Part shown: positions 10,431 to 19,866 of the stretch, one piece after another
How the letters are laid out: each line of letters begins with the position of its first letter
Numbering within the stretch: the first letter of the stretch is position 1
From: Merismopedia glauca CCAP 1448/3
GTDB taxonomy: Bacteria > Cyanobacteriota > Cyanobacteriia > Cyanobacteriales > CCAP-1448
Reading direction: 5' to 3'
Assembly (NCBI RefSeq): GCF_003003775.1
Contig: NZ_PVWJ01000050.1
Location: 1 to 35,886, forward strand
DNA: 35,886 nt
Notes under the pieces: model-generated
Seen by the model: only the letters and a program-made list of their open reading frames with translations
Database searches by the model: none
What the model was told of the DNA's origin: nothing
Position numbers and translations under genes: made by a program

Positions 10431-10620
10431 AAAAAATCGGCATTGCTGATTTGAAGTATGAATTGTTGATTGTTGATTGTTGATTGTTGATTGTTGATTG
10501 TTGATTGTTGATTGTTGATTGTTGATTGTTGATTGGGTTTTCTTTCGCCCCGATCTCTCACTATTGCGAATTGGGGTGTCAACCTAGTTCATACCCTTGA
10601 TTCAGCAACGCCAAAAAATC
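10431..10620. mobile_element. MITE copy A (174 bp) with 8-bp target-site duplication
   Basis: The element spans 10439-10612. The left end GGCATTGCTGATTTGAAG and the right end, read in reverse complement, GGCGTTGCTGAATCAAGG form imperfect terminal inverted repeats that continue through GTATGAA. It is flanked by exact direct repeats AAAAAATC at 10431-10438 and 10613-10620. Inside are ten TGTTGAT units (10464-10533), then a CCCCGAT...ATTGGGG inverted pair. It encodes no protein, so it would have to be moved by a transposase supplied elsewhere. Two more copies lie in this window. Confidence 0.88.
10464..10533. repeat. Tandem heptamer TGTTGAT x10
   Basis: Ten exact consecutive copies of TGTTGAT lie inside MITE copy A. 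The same array has four units in the copy at 26669 and three (as ATCAACA) in the copy at 22939, which indicates slippage within one element family. Confidence 0.97.
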
Positions 10621-10635
10621 AATTCCTCCTGAAGA

Positions 10636-10692
10636 GGGCGGGTTTTGTTTAATATCGATAGCTTCGTATAAATTTGCTTGCTAAACCCGCCC
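10636..10692. repeat. 57-bp inverted-repeat element, GGGCGGGTTT family, copy 1
   Basis: GGGCGGGTTT (10636-10645) and AAACCCGCCC (10683-10692) are perfect 10-bp inverted ends. An inverted copy of the whole element is at 27146-27203 and shares the flanking CTGAAGA, the adjoining TTGTTT and ATATC, and GCTAAACC. The right end reaches the ggt stop codon (10693-10695), so it could also fold at the 3' end of the ggt transcript. Confidence 0.75.
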
Positions 10693-12459
10693 CTAATCTC
10701 CTCTAGCAGCGCCATCGCGGCGGGGATCGACTCCTCCAATTAAACCTTCATCGGTCACTAGAATAGCGTGAGAACCACTGGCTTGTTCGACTACCTCGAC
10801 TAAATGACCTAATCCTTCTAGATTGGTCTTCAAACCAGTAATATTTGTCTGTGCTTCCAGTTCTGTAGCACCGTTGCGGTTGCCGAAATTGGGTAGAGAA
10901 ATGGCTTGCTGGCTGTCCAATTTCCAGTCCAGAACCGCTACTAATGCCTTAGCCACATAATTGATAATTCGGGAACCGCCAGCAGAACCGACAACCAGGA
11001 CTAACTTACCGTTACGGTTAAATACCAACGTTGGCGACATCGAACTTCTGGGGCGCTTTTTGGCTTCTACACGATTGGCAATGGGTTTACCATCTGGTGT
11101 GGTGGGTGAAAAAGAAAAATCTGTGAGTTGGTTGTTCAGTAAAAAGCCTCGTACCATTAACCGAGAGCCAAAGTTATCTTCAATACTGGTGGTCATCGAC
11201 ACTGCGTTACCATAGCGATCGACGATCGCTATATGAGTAGTAGAAGGAAACTCTAAAGCATCATCTTTTCCCCAGAGAAAGCTATTTTTTACAGGTATTT
11301 GACCTGGTTGAGCTTCCTTCATCGCTCGTTTGGGATCGATTAACTGAGCGCGGCTTTGGAGGTATTCAGGATCGATTAATTCATTGACTGGTACGGGGAC
11401 GAAATCGGCATCTGCCATGTAAACCCCTCGATCTGCATATGCCAGTCGCCCAGCTTCAGCAAATAAATGTACGGCTGCGGTAGATTCTGGTTTGAGAGTA
11501 TTTATGGGAAAACGTTCCAGCATTCCTAAGATTTGCAGCACAGTTAAACCGCCAGAACTAGGCGGCCCCATGCCGCAAACTTTGTAAACTCGGTAAACTC
11601 CACAGACAGGCGATCGCTCTATGGCTCGGTAGCTTGCCAGGTCTTTTGTGGTTAAATCTCCTGACAATTTTGCCTTTTGAACTGTAGATGCGATAGCTTC
11701 GGCAATTTCTCCTTTATAAAAGCCATTCGCCCCCAAAATAGCAATTTTACGCAGAACCCTAGCATAAGGACGATTCACCAAAATCGCCCCTACAGGCTTC
11801 GCTGTACCATCTGGTTGATAAAAATAGCTTCTGGCTGGTTCTTGGCGCGATAGATACTGTTCTTTAGTTAACAGAAGATGCAACCGAGGCTCGATCGGAA
11901 ACCCTCTCCTAGATAGTCGAATTGCTGGTTGAAACAGATCTCGCCAAGGCAACTTACCATGACCTTTGTGAGCCATTTCTAGCATCCTGATTGTGCCTGG
12001 AACGCCTACAGATTTGCCACCGATAACCGCATCGTAGAATGGAAGCGGTTTCCCGTCTTTATCTAGAAAACGGTTAGGTTGGGCAGCCGCCGGAGCCGTT
12101 TCTCGACCATCATAAGTCCGAATTTGCTGATTTTTAGCATCGTAATAAACCAATAAACCGCCACCCCCGATGCCAGAAGCGTTTGGTTCCACTAAACCCA
12201 AGACTAACTGAACGGCGATCGCCGCATCAATGGCAGTCCCTCCCTTTTTCAGAATCTCGCTGCCTACCTGCGCCGCAATCGGGTTAGCTGCTACTACCAT
12301 ATACTTGCGAGTGCGGACACTTGGGCGATCGATGCGCCTATTCCCCGTCTCTGTTTCTACTTGAGCCATTCCTCTTCCTGAAGGTAGGATTGTACTGAGG
12401 ACAAGGGCTAGCAAACTAAACTGGAAACATCTTTGCCAAAACATAAGCGACCTCGCCAT
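10693..12459 (-). CDS. ggt: Gamma-glutamyltranspeptidase
   Basis: An N-terminal nucleophile hydrolase that removes or transfers the gamma-glutamyl group of glutathione and related peptides, normally in the periplasm. It has 588 residues, the usual length. The N-terminus has a signal sequence (about residues 10-32, ending SGRGMAQ). Family motifs are NASGIGGGG near residue 93, the autocleavage site with nucleophile T408 in STTHIAIVD, RPRSSMSP with the serine pair, and the oxyanion segment GSAGGSRI. Self-cleavage should give chains of about 407 (precursor) and 181 residues. It lies 44 nt after the DHOD-like gene on the same strand and could be the last gene of the hox-hyp-nifJ run, though no functional link to hydrogenase is obvious. 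Confidence 0.96.
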   Translation of the reverse strand: MARSLMFWQRCFQFSLLALVLSTILPSGRGMAQVETETGNRRIDRPSVRTRKYMVVAANPIAAQVGSEILKKGGTAIDAAIAVQLVLGLVEPNASGIGGGGLLVYYDAKNQQIRTYDGRETAPAAAQPNRFLDKDGKPLPFYDAVIGGKSVGVPGTIRMLEMAHKGHGKLPWRDLFQPAIRLSRRGFPIEPRLHLLLTKEQYLSRQEPARSYFYQPDGTAKPVGAILVNRPYARVLRKIAILGANGFYKGEIAEAIASTVQKAKLSGDLTTKDLASYRAIERSPVCGVYRVYKVCGMGPPSSGGLTVLQILGMLERFPINTLKPESTAAVHLFAEAGRLAYADRGVYMADADFVPVPVNELIDPEYLQSRAQLIDPKRAMKEAQPGQIPVKNSFLWGKDDALEFPSTTHIAIVDRYGNAVSMTTSIEDNFGSRLMVRGFLLNNQLTDFSFSPTTPDGKPIANRVEAKKRPRSSMSPTLVFNRNGKLVLVVGSAGGSRIINYVAKALVAVLDWKLDSQQAISLPNFGNRNGATELEAQTNITGLKTNLEGLGHLVEVVEQASGSHAILVTDEGLIGGVDPRRDGAARGD

Positions 12460-12503
12460 TTAAATTTTGTCTTTAAACTATCTAAGCTTGTAATAGCAAA
12501 ACT

Positions 12504-13526
12504 TCATACGTGCTTTTCAACCGTTAACCAGTCGGGATGGTAGGTTTGCAATGTCTTCATATACTGCACCCGCTCAAACTCGCTAGGATTGGGGCAGTGT
12601 TGCTGACTCATGATGCCCTGGATTTGGGATACGGATTCGTAATCGTGCTGAGTTAACCAGTTTTCGAGATCTTGTTCAATGCTGCATAAATGAGTAACCC
12701 CATACCGTATCAGGGCACTGACGATCATAGTGACACTTGCCCCAGCCATAAGCAAGCGCACCACGTCATGGGCATCGTGAATGCCACTAGTCGCGGCTAA
12801 ATCGGTTTGAATGCGTCCGTAAAGAATGCCGATCCAGTGCATGGGTAGCCGCAATGATTGGGGAGTACTTAACAGAAGTTGCGATCGCACTTCTAGTGTT
12901 TCGATATCGATGTCGGGTTGGTAGAATCGATTGAATAATACTAGTCCGTTGGCTCCCGCTTCGCACAGGCGTTTTGCCATGTTGGCAGTGTTGCTAAAGA
13001 AAGGACTCAGTTTGACGGCAACTGGAATTTTAACTCGTGCTTTAACTGCTTTGAGGATTTCTAAATATTGCAACTCTACCTCCGCGCCAGAAAGATTTGG
13101 ATCGGTAGGAATCCAGTAGATGTTCAGTTCGATGGCATCTGCGCCCGCTTCCTCGATGTTTTGGGCATATTCGACCCATCCCCCTAAAGAAGAACCATTC
13201 AAACTGCCAATAATGGGAATTTCTAGGCTTTCTTTCGCTTGAATAATCTGTTCTAGATATTGTTCGGCTCCAACGTGAAAAATCTCCGGTTCGGGAAAGT
13301 AGGTGAGGGCTTCAGCAAAGCTATGAGTGCCGTATTCGAGGTGGTGGTGTAGTTCCAACACGTCCTGGCGAATTTGTTCCTCGAACACCGAATGCATGAC
13401 GATCGCCGCAGCACTAGCATCTTCTAGCCGTTTGAGGGTATCTAGGTCTTCGCTAAGAGGGGCAGCAGCACCAACAACGAGGGGCGATCGCAAGGTTAAG
13501 CCAAGGTAGGATGTAGTTAAGTTCAT
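12504..13526 (-). CDS. Dihydroorotate-dehydrogenase-like FMN protein
   Basis: A 340-residue TIM-barrel protein of the dihydroorotate dehydrogenase superfamily: LRSPLVVGAAAPLS at the N-terminus, AGADAIELN as the third-strand signature, VAVKLSPFFSN with the FMN-contacting Lys172, and GIHDAHDVVRLLMAGAS as the phosphate-binding strand. The loop that in true PyrD reads N-x-S/C-x-P-N with the catalytic Ser or Cys is here ELNIYWIPTDPN (133-144), with neither residue, so orotate formation is doubtful. The ATG overlaps the nifJ stop by 4 nt (ATGA), which implies translational coupling to PFOR. The substrate is unknown. Confidence 0.85.
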   Translation of the reverse strand: MNLTTSYLGLTLRSPLVVGAAAPLSEDLDTLKRLEDASAAAIVMHSVFEEQIRQDVLELHHHLEYGTHSFAEALTYFPEPEIFHVGAEQYLEQIIQAKESLEIPIIGSLNGSSLGGWVEYAQNIEEAGADAIELNIYWIPTDPNLSGAEVELQYLEILKAVKARVKIPVAVKLSPFFSNTANMAKRLCEAGANGLVLFNRFYQPDIDIETLEVRSQLLLSTPQSLRLPMHWIGILYGRIQTDLAATSGIHDAHDVVRLLMAGASVTMIVSALIRYGVTHLCSIEQDLENWLTQHDYESVSQIQGIMSQQHCPNPSEFERVQYMKTLQTYHPDWLTVEKHV

Positions 13527-16500
13527 GAGGGTATCTCCTGACTGGGTGAAGTGGAACGAGCAGCTAGGTATTGATACATTTTCCAGCGCGCATTTACTTC
13601 TGATTGGGCTTCTTTTAAAAGACGTTTGGCATCTTCTGGCTGACTGCGGGCGAGCATTTTAAAGCGGTTTTCGCTGTACATGGCAGCTTCGATGGGAATT
13701 TTAGGCGAAGCTCTTCGATCGGTCTCCGACCAACGCGAATCTAGCAGCAAGGGATTTTCGCCTCGTTCGGTGCGACGCGGATCGTAGCGGTACAGCAGCC
13801 AGCGACCCGAATCTACAGCCAGTTTTTGCTGCTGCATCCCTTTTTGCATATCGATGCCGTGAGCGATGCAGTGAGAATAGGCAATAATCAGCGAAGGACC
13901 ATTGTAGGATTCTGCTTCGAGGAACGCTCTCAAGGTATGTTCGTCTTTTGCGCCCATTGCCACGCTAGCGACGTAGACGTTTCCGTAGGTCATTGCCATC
14001 AGTCCTAAATCTTTTTTGGGGGAGGACTTACCTCCGGCGGCAAATTTAGCAACTGCGCCTTTGGGGGTAGATCCCGACATCTGACCGCCTGTATTGGAAT
14101 AAACTTCGGTATCTAGCACCAGAATATTGACGTTGCGATCGCTAGATATAACCCGATCCAAGCCGCCGTAACCAATGTCGTAAGCCCAGCCGTCGCCGCC
14201 GATTATCCAGACGCTTTTTTTAACAAGATAATCTGCTAAAGAGAGGAGGGAGCTAATTTTTTCGCTTAGGTTGGGGCGATCGCTCCAGTTGGTCAGATAG
14301 TGTTTGAGTAGCTCGACTCGCGATCGCTGTTCGTAGATCTCGGCTTCGTCGGTTTGAGGGGTGTTAATTAGTGCTGTCACCAAATCGGCAGGGAGGGGAG
14401 AATCGTCTTGACTGGCGAGATCTTGGAGTAGGGCGATCGCTTGTTCTATGTGTCTATCCAAAGCAATCCGAAAGCCCAATCCGAATTCGGCGTTGTCTTC
14501 AAATAAAGAGTTCGACCAGGCGGGGCCGCGTCCCTCGGCATTATGAGTCCAAGGCGTGGTGGGGAGATTGCCGCCGTAGATGGAGGAACAGCCAGTGGCA
14601 TTGGCAACCAACATCCGATCGCCAAATAGTTGCGTCGCCAGCTTAATATAAGGCGTTTCCCCGCATCCGCTACAGGCTCCCGAAAACTCGAATAAAGGTT
14701 CTTGTAGTTGCTGTTGACCGATTTTGTGGAGATTCAGGTGGGTGCGATCGGGGTTGGGTAGATTGAGGAAAAAGTCCCAATTTTCCCGTTCTTGCTCCCG
14801 CAAGGGAAGTTGCGGAGCCATGTTAATGGCTTTGAAACGCGGTTCTAGTTTGTTTTTGGCAGGACAGACATCTACGCAGATCCCGCAACCCGTACAGTCT
14901 TCGGCGGCTACCTGAATTGTAAACCTGAGATCGTGCCAATCGGGGTCGCGGGCGGGGGTAGATTTAAAGTTGGCGGGAGCATTGGCGAGTTTATCGGGTT
15001 CGTAGACTTTGGCGCGGATGACGCTGTGGGGGCAGACCATGACGCATTTGCCGCACTGAACGCATACATCCGAGTCCCAGACGGGGATTTCGGCGGCGAT
15101 GTTGCGCTTTTCCCATTTGGCAGTACCGCTTGGATAAGTGCCATCTACGGGTAAGGCGCTGACGGGGAGGCGATCGCCGTGACGGGCTATCATTTCTCCC
15201 AGTACGTCGCGCACGAATGTGGGTGCGTTGTTGGGAATGGGGGGATGAATGGTGGTAGATCCGAGGGAAACGGGTTCGCTGACGGATACTTCGTAGAGGC
15301 GATCGAGGGTGCGGTCTACGGCAGTAAGGTTCATTTGTACGACCTCTTCGCCTTTTTTGCCATAGGTTTTGCGAATAGATTTCTTAATTTGGGCGATCGC
15401 CTCTTCTCTGGGCAATACTCCTGCTATGGCAAAGAAACAAACCTGCATCACGGTATTGATCCGACCTTTCATCCCCGCCTCACGAGCGACTTGGGTGGCA
15501 TCTATGACGTAAAATTTGAGTTGTCTGGCAAGAATTATCCGTCGCAGTTGGTGGGGGAGACGCTGCCAAGTTTCTTGGGGGCTGTAGGGACTGTTGAGGA
15601 GAAAGGTTGCTCCCGTTTTGGCTTCCTTGAGAATTTCGTACTTTTCGACAAACTCCCACTGATGGCAGGCAACGAAATTAGCACTTTCAACGAGATAGCT
15701 AGAGCGAATCGGATGGGAACCGAAACGGAGGTGGGAAACTGTCACAGAACCAGATTTTTTAGAGTCGTAGACGAAATAGCCTTGGGCGTAATTTTCCGTT
15801 TCTTCGCCGATGATTTTGATGGAGTTTTTGTTAGCTCCCACCGTGCCATCGGAACCCAAGCCGTAAAAAATGGCTCGGACTACGGAATCTGGTTCGATGG
15901 TGAAGTCGGAATCGAAAGCTAAAGAAGTATGGGTTACATCGTCGATAATGCCGATAGTAAAGTGATTTTTGGGTTTAGCCGCCGTTAAATTATCTAAGGT
16001 TGCTTTGACCATCCCTGGCGTAAATTCTTTAGAAGATAGACCGTATCTTCCCCCTACTACCCGAATATGGGCGCGATCGCTTTCTACTAGGGTACTAACG
16101 ACATCTTGATAGAGAGGTTCCCCCAAACTACCTGGTTCCTTAGTCCGATCCAAAACCGCGATCGCTCGTACCGATTCCGGCAATGCTGCTACAAATGCCT
16201 CCAGACTCCAAGGACGATAGAGCCTGACCTTAATAACTCCGATCTTTTCTCCCCGTTCTATCAGGTAATCGACGGTTTCTTCAACCGTCTCGCAACCCGA
16301 TCCCATTAAGACTAAGATCCTTTCGGCAGCAGGATCGCCGTAATAGTCAAATAAACGATAAGCGCGACCCGTAAGTCCAGCCAAGTCGTCCATAGCTGCT
16401 TGTACCAATTTCGGACAAGCCTCGTAAAACGAATTGACGGTTTCTCGTGCCTGAAAGTAGACATCTGGGTTTTGGGCGGTGCCGCGAATTACCGGACGAT

Positions 16501-17146
16501 CTGGGGTCAGGGCGCGGTTTCGGTGTGCCAGAATGGGCGCTTGGGGAATGAGCGATCGCAAATCGTCGTCCTCTAGCAGTTCGATTTTCTGAACTTCGTG
16601 GGAGGTACGGAAGCCATCGAAGAAATGGAGGAAGGGGATGCGAGAATCTAAAGTAGCGCGGCTGGCGATCGCGGCAAAGTCTTGAGCCTCTTGTACGGAA
16701 GCCGAACACAGCAAGGCGCATCCGGTAGTGCGGGTAGCCATAACATCGCTATGGTCGCCGAAAATCGAGAGTCCTTGGGCGGCAAGCGATCGCGCGGCGA
16801 TATGGATGGCAATAGGCGTGAGTTCCCCAGCGATTTTGTAGAGGTTGGGAATCATTAACAGCAAACCTTGGGAAGCTGTAAAGGTAGTGGCTAGCGATCC
16901 GGCTTGGAGCAATCCGTGAACGGCTCCAGCAACGCCCCCCTCGCTTTGAAGTTGGACGACGGTGGGAATTGCGCCCCAAATATTCGGTTGTTTGGCAGCC
17001 GACCAAGCATCAGCCCACTCAGCCATTGGGGAGGAAGGAGTAATGGGATAAATGGCGATCGCTTCGTTGAGGCGGTAGGCAATACGCGCCACAGCCTCAT
17101 TGCCATCGAGGGTTACAAATTTAGGGTTTTTCATCATGTCAGACAT
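13523..17146 (-). CDS. nifJ: Pyruvate:ferredoxin (flavodoxin) oxidoreductase
   Basis: A single-chain, 1207-residue enzyme that oxidatively decarboxylates pyruvate with CoA to acetyl-CoA and CO2 and reduces ferredoxin or flavodoxin. Visible features: YPITPSSPMAEW near the N-terminus; two ferredoxin-type clusters (C695/C698/C701/C705 and C751/C754/C757/C761); C825, C828, C853 and C1093 for the cluster near thiamine diphosphate; and the thiamine diphosphate motif GDGWAYDIGYGG (984-995). All 12 cysteines are present. No clear ribosome-binding site precedes the first ATG; Met4 or Met5 are alternatives. It follows hypC by 54 nt and overlaps the next gene by 4 nt. The setting is a hydrogenase operon with no other nif gene, so a fermentative role is more likely than nitrogen fixation. 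Confidence 0.97.
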   Translation of the reverse strand: MSDMMKNPKFVTLDGNEAVARIAYRLNEAIAIYPITPSSPMAEWADAWSAAKQPNIWGAIPTVVQLQSEGGVAGAVHGLLQAGSLATTFTASQGLLLMIPNLYKIAGELTPIAIHIAARSLAAQGLSIFGDHSDVMATRTTGCALLCSASVQEAQDFAAIASRATLDSRIPFLHFFDGFRTSHEVQKIELLEDDDLRSLIPQAPILAHRNRALTPDRPVIRGTAQNPDVYFQARETVNSFYEACPKLVQAAMDDLAGLTGRAYRLFDYYGDPAAERILVLMGSGCETVEETVDYLIERGEKIGVIKVRLYRPWSLEAFVAALPESVRAIAVLDRTKEPGSLGEPLYQDVVSTLVESDRAHIRVVGGRYGLSSKEFTPGMVKATLDNLTAAKPKNHFTIGIIDDVTHTSLAFDSDFTIEPDSVVRAIFYGLGSDGTVGANKNSIKIIGEETENYAQGYFVYDSKKSGSVTVSHLRFGSHPIRSSYLVESANFVACHQWEFVEKYEILKEAKTGATFLLNSPYSPQETWQRLPHQLRRIILARQLKFYVIDATQVAREAGMKGRINTVMQVCFFAIAGVLPREEAIAQIKKSIRKTYGKKGEEVVQMNLTAVDRTLDRLYEVSVSEPVSLGSTTIHPPIPNNAPTFVRDVLGEMIARHGDRLPVSALPVDGTYPSGTAKWEKRNIAAEIPVWDSDVCVQCGKCVMVCPHSVIRAKVYEPDKLANAPANFKSTPARDPDWHDLRFTIQVAAEDCTGCGICVDVCPAKNKLEPRFKAINMAPQLPLREQERENWDFFLNLPNPDRTHLNLHKIGQQQLQEPLFEFSGACSGCGETPYIKLATQLFGDRMLVANATGCSSIYGGNLPTTPWTHNAEGRGPAWSNSLFEDNAEFGLGFRIALDRHIEQAIALLQDLASQDDSPLPADLVTALINTPQTDEAEIYEQRSRVELLKHYLTNWSDRPNLSEKISSLLSLADYLVKKSVWIIGGDGWAYDIGYGGLDRVISSDRNVNILVLDTEVYSNTGGQMSGSTPKGAVAKFAAGGKSSPKKDLGLMAMTYGNVYVASVAMGAKDEHTLRAFLEAESYNGPSLIIAYSHCIAHGIDMQKGMQQQKLAVDSGRWLLYRYDPRRTERGENPLLLDSRWSETDRRASPKIPIEAAMYSENRFKMLARSQPEDAKRLLKEAQSEVNARWKMYQYLAARSTSPSQEIPS

Positions 17147-17182
17147 TTTTGGTTTTCGGTCGATCGAGGATTCTTATTCCTT

Positions 17183-17201
17183 GTAAGGGCGCAAAGCTTG
17201 C
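17183..17201. repeat. GTAAGGGCGCAA partial hairpin repeat
   Basis: GTAAGGGCGCAAAGCTTGC lies in the 54-nt gap between hypC and nifJ. It matches the left arm of the complete hairpin at 24376-24403 but lacks the closing GCCCCTAC, so it looks like a truncated copy. Confidence 0.5.
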
Positions 17202-17446
17202 TAACCCCTGACTTGGTGCAAGACATCTAATGTTTGCTGTGCCTCATCTTCATCCAAGATGCTGAGGGCAAAACCTGCATGAACGATGACGTAGTTGCCG
17301 ACAGTGGCTTCGGGAACGTAGGCGAGGTTTACTTCTTTCAAAATGCCGCCAAAGCTGACTTTGCCGGAACGATAGAGGTAGCCATTCTCTCGATCTGGGG
17401 GTGGTTCGAGAATAGTTACAATTTGTCCGGGAACGGCTAAACACAT
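17201..17446 (-). CDS. hypC: Hydrogenase maturation chaperone HypC
   Basis: A small chaperone of 81 residues that, with HypD, carries the Fe(CN)2CO moiety to the large hydrogenase subunit. It begins MCLAVPGQI, whose Cys2 is essential in the family, and contains VSFGGILKEVNLAYVPEATVGNYVIVHAGFALSILDEDEA, the standard HypC core. The frame stays open 165 nt further upstream, but the family N-terminus and the strong AAGGAGG (17453-17459) fix the start at 17446. It overlaps the 3' end of hypF by 10 nt. HypD, its obligate partner, is not in this window. Confidence 0.96.
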   Translation of the reverse strand: MCLAVPGQIVTILEPPPDRENGYLYRSGKVSFGGILKEVNLAYVPEATVGNYVIVHAGFALSILDEDEAQQTLDVLHQVRG

Positions 17447-19866
17447 AACAAACCTCCTTGAATTTCTTTTAGTACCCAATAGGCTCCCAATACCTGTCCT
17501 GGTGCGATTCCCCCATCGTTGGGCGGGATTTGATGGTGCCAGTAGGGGATAAATCCTTCGCTGCGGAGTCGCTCGATCGCTCGATCTAGCAAATAGCGAT
17601 TTTGAAAACATCCTCCAGTCAGTACTACTTTCTCTATTCCAACTCGATGAGCGATCGCTACGATGATTTCTACCAAAGTGTTGTGAAATTTGGCGGCGAT
17701 CTTACCTTGAGATTCCTTGTCGTTAAGGATGGCAGCAACCATTGGCTTCCAGTCTAAAACCCAGTTTCCAGCAGAATCTTGCTCCAAATGGTAAGGATAG
17801 ATCGAGGAAGTAGGCTCCAAAATACTTTCTAATTGCATGGCAGATTCTCCCTCAAAGCTATTTTTCTGGCACAATCCTATAAGAGAGGCGATCGCATCGA
17901 ACAATCGTCCGATACTGGAAGTTTTGGGTGTATTAACGCGCTTTTGGAGCATGGTCTGCAATACTTTCACTTCTTGAGCCGAGAAAGCTTGTAAAGTCGG
18001 GCAATCGCATCCAAAGGCTGCTTGTTTGAAAGCTTCGTACAGTAGCCCCAAAGCAGCGCGACGCGGTTCCCGTGCGGCGCGATCACCCCCCAATAGCGGA
18101 AACGTTCGTAAGTGGGCGACGCGATCGAATCCGTTAGAATCTGAAATCGCTAGAAATTCGCCGCCCCAAAGAGTCGCATCTAAACCGTAGCCAGTACCAT
18201 CCCACGCAATGCCCAACACGGGAGGATTTAGATTGTTATCCACCATCCCAGACAAAACGTGAGCGTAGTGGTGCTGAATCGGAATAACTGAAGCGTTCAG
18301 TTGCCGACTCAAAGCTTGGGCAAATTGACTAGAAAGATAATCGGGATGGGCATCGCAGGCGATCGCTACGGGTTGGGCTGCGTAGAGTTTCAGCAACCGA
18401 TCAATGGTTTCTTGAAATCGGGCGAAGGTGCGATCTCGATCTAAATCCCCAAGATGTTGACTGACAAGAATCTGGTTTTCAATTGCCAGAGCTACTGTGT
18501 TTTTTAGATGACCGCCTACAGCTAGAATGCAAGGGATTGCTTCATCCGATCTTAGATTGTCTTTACTGGGAAACGCGGAAAAACTTTTCGAGGCTTCTAT
18601 TTGAAAGGGTATGAGGCTGGAAATCTCTTTTCTTGGTTCGGTAGAAAGAGGCGAAGGGGCATATCCTCGCGCCCGTCGTAGAATCGTAGGGCGATCTTTA
18701 ATAACGAATACTACAGAATCATCCACAGGTCTAGCGATCGCTCGATCGTGCATCAGGAAGGTGTCGGCAATGCTGCCAAGATGCTCTAAGGCTTCTGCAT
18801 TATCGATACAAATCGGTTCTTGCGATCGATTGCCGCTAGTGGCGACTACCGGAAATTTTAGTTCTGCTAGCAAGAGGTGATGCAGTGGAGTATAGGGAAG
18901 CATCACTCCAAAAGTGTTGCTATTGGGTGCAATAGACGCAGCCAAGCCATCTGTTTTCCGACGCAATAAGACAATTGGGGCTGCTGCTGAGAGGAGAAAT
19001 TCTATCTCAACACTAGATCCAAAACAGTCTTCTCGTACCAGATCGAGACTCGGATACATCACCGCTAAAGGTTTCGTCGGGCGATGTTTGCGATCGCGCA
19101 AGCGTTGCACCGCTTCTTCATTCCTGGCATCAACGATAAAGTGGAAGCCGCCTAATCCTTTGAGCGCTAAAATCTTACCCTGTCGAATGTAATCTGCTGC
19201 CAGTGCTATTAATTGACGAGCCGAAGCACCTGGGGCGATCGCATTCCCCTTATTATCCCAAAGTTCCAGATGGGGGCCGCAAACCGAACAAGCATTGGGT
19301 TGGGCGTGAAAGCGTCGATTCTGTGGGTTTTCGTACTCCTGCTGGCAGTTCGGACACATAGCAAAGGCTTGCATCGTCGTATAGGGGCGATCGTAGGGTA
19401 GCGCCGTCAGAATGCTATAGCGGGGGCCGCAGTGGGTGCAGTTAGTAAAGGGATAATAGTACCGTCGATTTTGCGGGTCAAAGATCTCGCTCAAACAATC
19501 AGAACAGGTTGCCAGATCGGGTAAAATCCAGGCTGTTTTGCCAAATGAACCCTCATCAGAGGGATAAATCTCAAAAGCATCGTAGCCGCAAGGCAGCAGC
19601 CAATCAGTTTCCACTTGAGAGACGATCGCGTGGGCGGGGCGATCGCGTTCCAATCGTTCCCAAAAAGTTGTCAGTACCGATGTTATTCCTTCTACTTCGA
19701 TATCGACACCGTTGCGATCGTTTCTCACCCATCCTTTTAACCCCAGTTCCGTGGCTAGAGTATAGACAAAAGGGCGAAATCCAACGCCTTGCACCATTCC
19801 CCGTACCCGCACCTTTAAGCGTTGCAGGGGTGAAGCGATCGGGATCGATGAAGTAGTTCGGTTCAT
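17437..19866 (-). CDS. hypF: Carbamoyltransferase HypF
   Basis: HypF uses carbamoyl phosphate and ATP to make the thiocarboxamide on HypE that becomes the cyanide ligands of the Ni-Fe site. The 809-residue protein shows an acylphosphatase domain ([14 protein letters not shown], 21-34), two paired zinc motifs (C121/C124 with C143/C146, and C171/C174 with C193/C196), a YrdC-like domain ([23 protein letters not shown]) and a Kae1-like domain ([25 protein letters not shown]). An ATG 45 nt upstream is in frame, but the start at 19866 has GGAGG with 7-nt spacing and makes an ATGA overlap with the hypB stop. The stretch between the YrdC and Kae1 domains looks longer than usual. Confidence 0.95.
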   Translation of the reverse strand: MNRTTSSIPIASPLQRLKVRVRGMVQGVGFRPFVYTLATELGLKGWVRNDRNGVDIEVEGITSVLTTFWERLERDRPAHAIVSQVETDWLLPCGYDAFEIYPSDEGSFGKTAWILPDLATCSDCLSEIFDPQNRRYYYPFTNCTHCGPRYSILTALPYDRPYTTMQAFAMCPNCQQEYENPQNRRFHAQPNACSVCGPHLELWDNKGNAIAPGASARQLIALAADYIRQGKILALKGLGGFHFIVDARNEEAVQRLRDRKHRPTKPLAVMYPSLDLVREDCFGSSVEIEFLLSAAAPIVLLRRKTDGLAASIAPNSNTFGVMLPYTPLHHLLLAELKFPVVATSGNRSQEPICIDNAEALEHLGSIADTFLMHDRAIARPVDDSVVFVIKDRPTILRRARGYAPSPLSTEPRKEISSLIPFQIEASKSFSAFPSKDNLRSDEAIPCILAVGGHLKNTVALAIENQILVSQHLGDLDRDRTFARFQETIDRLLKLYAAQPVAIACDAHPDYLSSQFAQALSRQLNASVIPIQHHYAHVLSGMVDNNLNPPVLGIAWDGTGYGLDATLWGGEFLAISDSNGFDRVAHLRTFPLLGGDRAAREPRRAALGLLYEAFKQAAFGCDCPTLQAFSAQEVKVLQTMLQKRVNTPKTSSIGRLFDAIASLIGLCQKNSFEGESAMQLESILEPTSSIYPYHLEQDSAGNWVLDWKPMVAAILNDKESQGKIAAKFHNTLVEIIVAIAHRVGIEKVVLTGGCFQNRYLLDRAIERLRSEGFIPYWHHQIPPNDGGIAPGQVLGAYWVLKEIQGGLLCV

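Noticed and set aside
10464-10533. Possible CRISPR array
   Set aside because: The repeats are 7 bases with no spacers, so these are tandem heptamers.
10613-10702. Target-site duplication around the GGGCGGGTTT element
   Set aside because: Short CTCCT matches on both sides are not in consistent positions relative to the ends and are absent around the second copy.
15179-15922. 247-codon open frame on the plus strand
   Set aside because: It lies wholly antisense to nifJ, whose frame is intact and conserved. The protein has no recognisable family features and arises from codon bias in the opposite frame.
17447-17611. N-terminal extension of hypC
   Set aside because: HypC function requires the Met-Cys N-terminus, and a strong AAGGAGG precedes the ATG at 17446.
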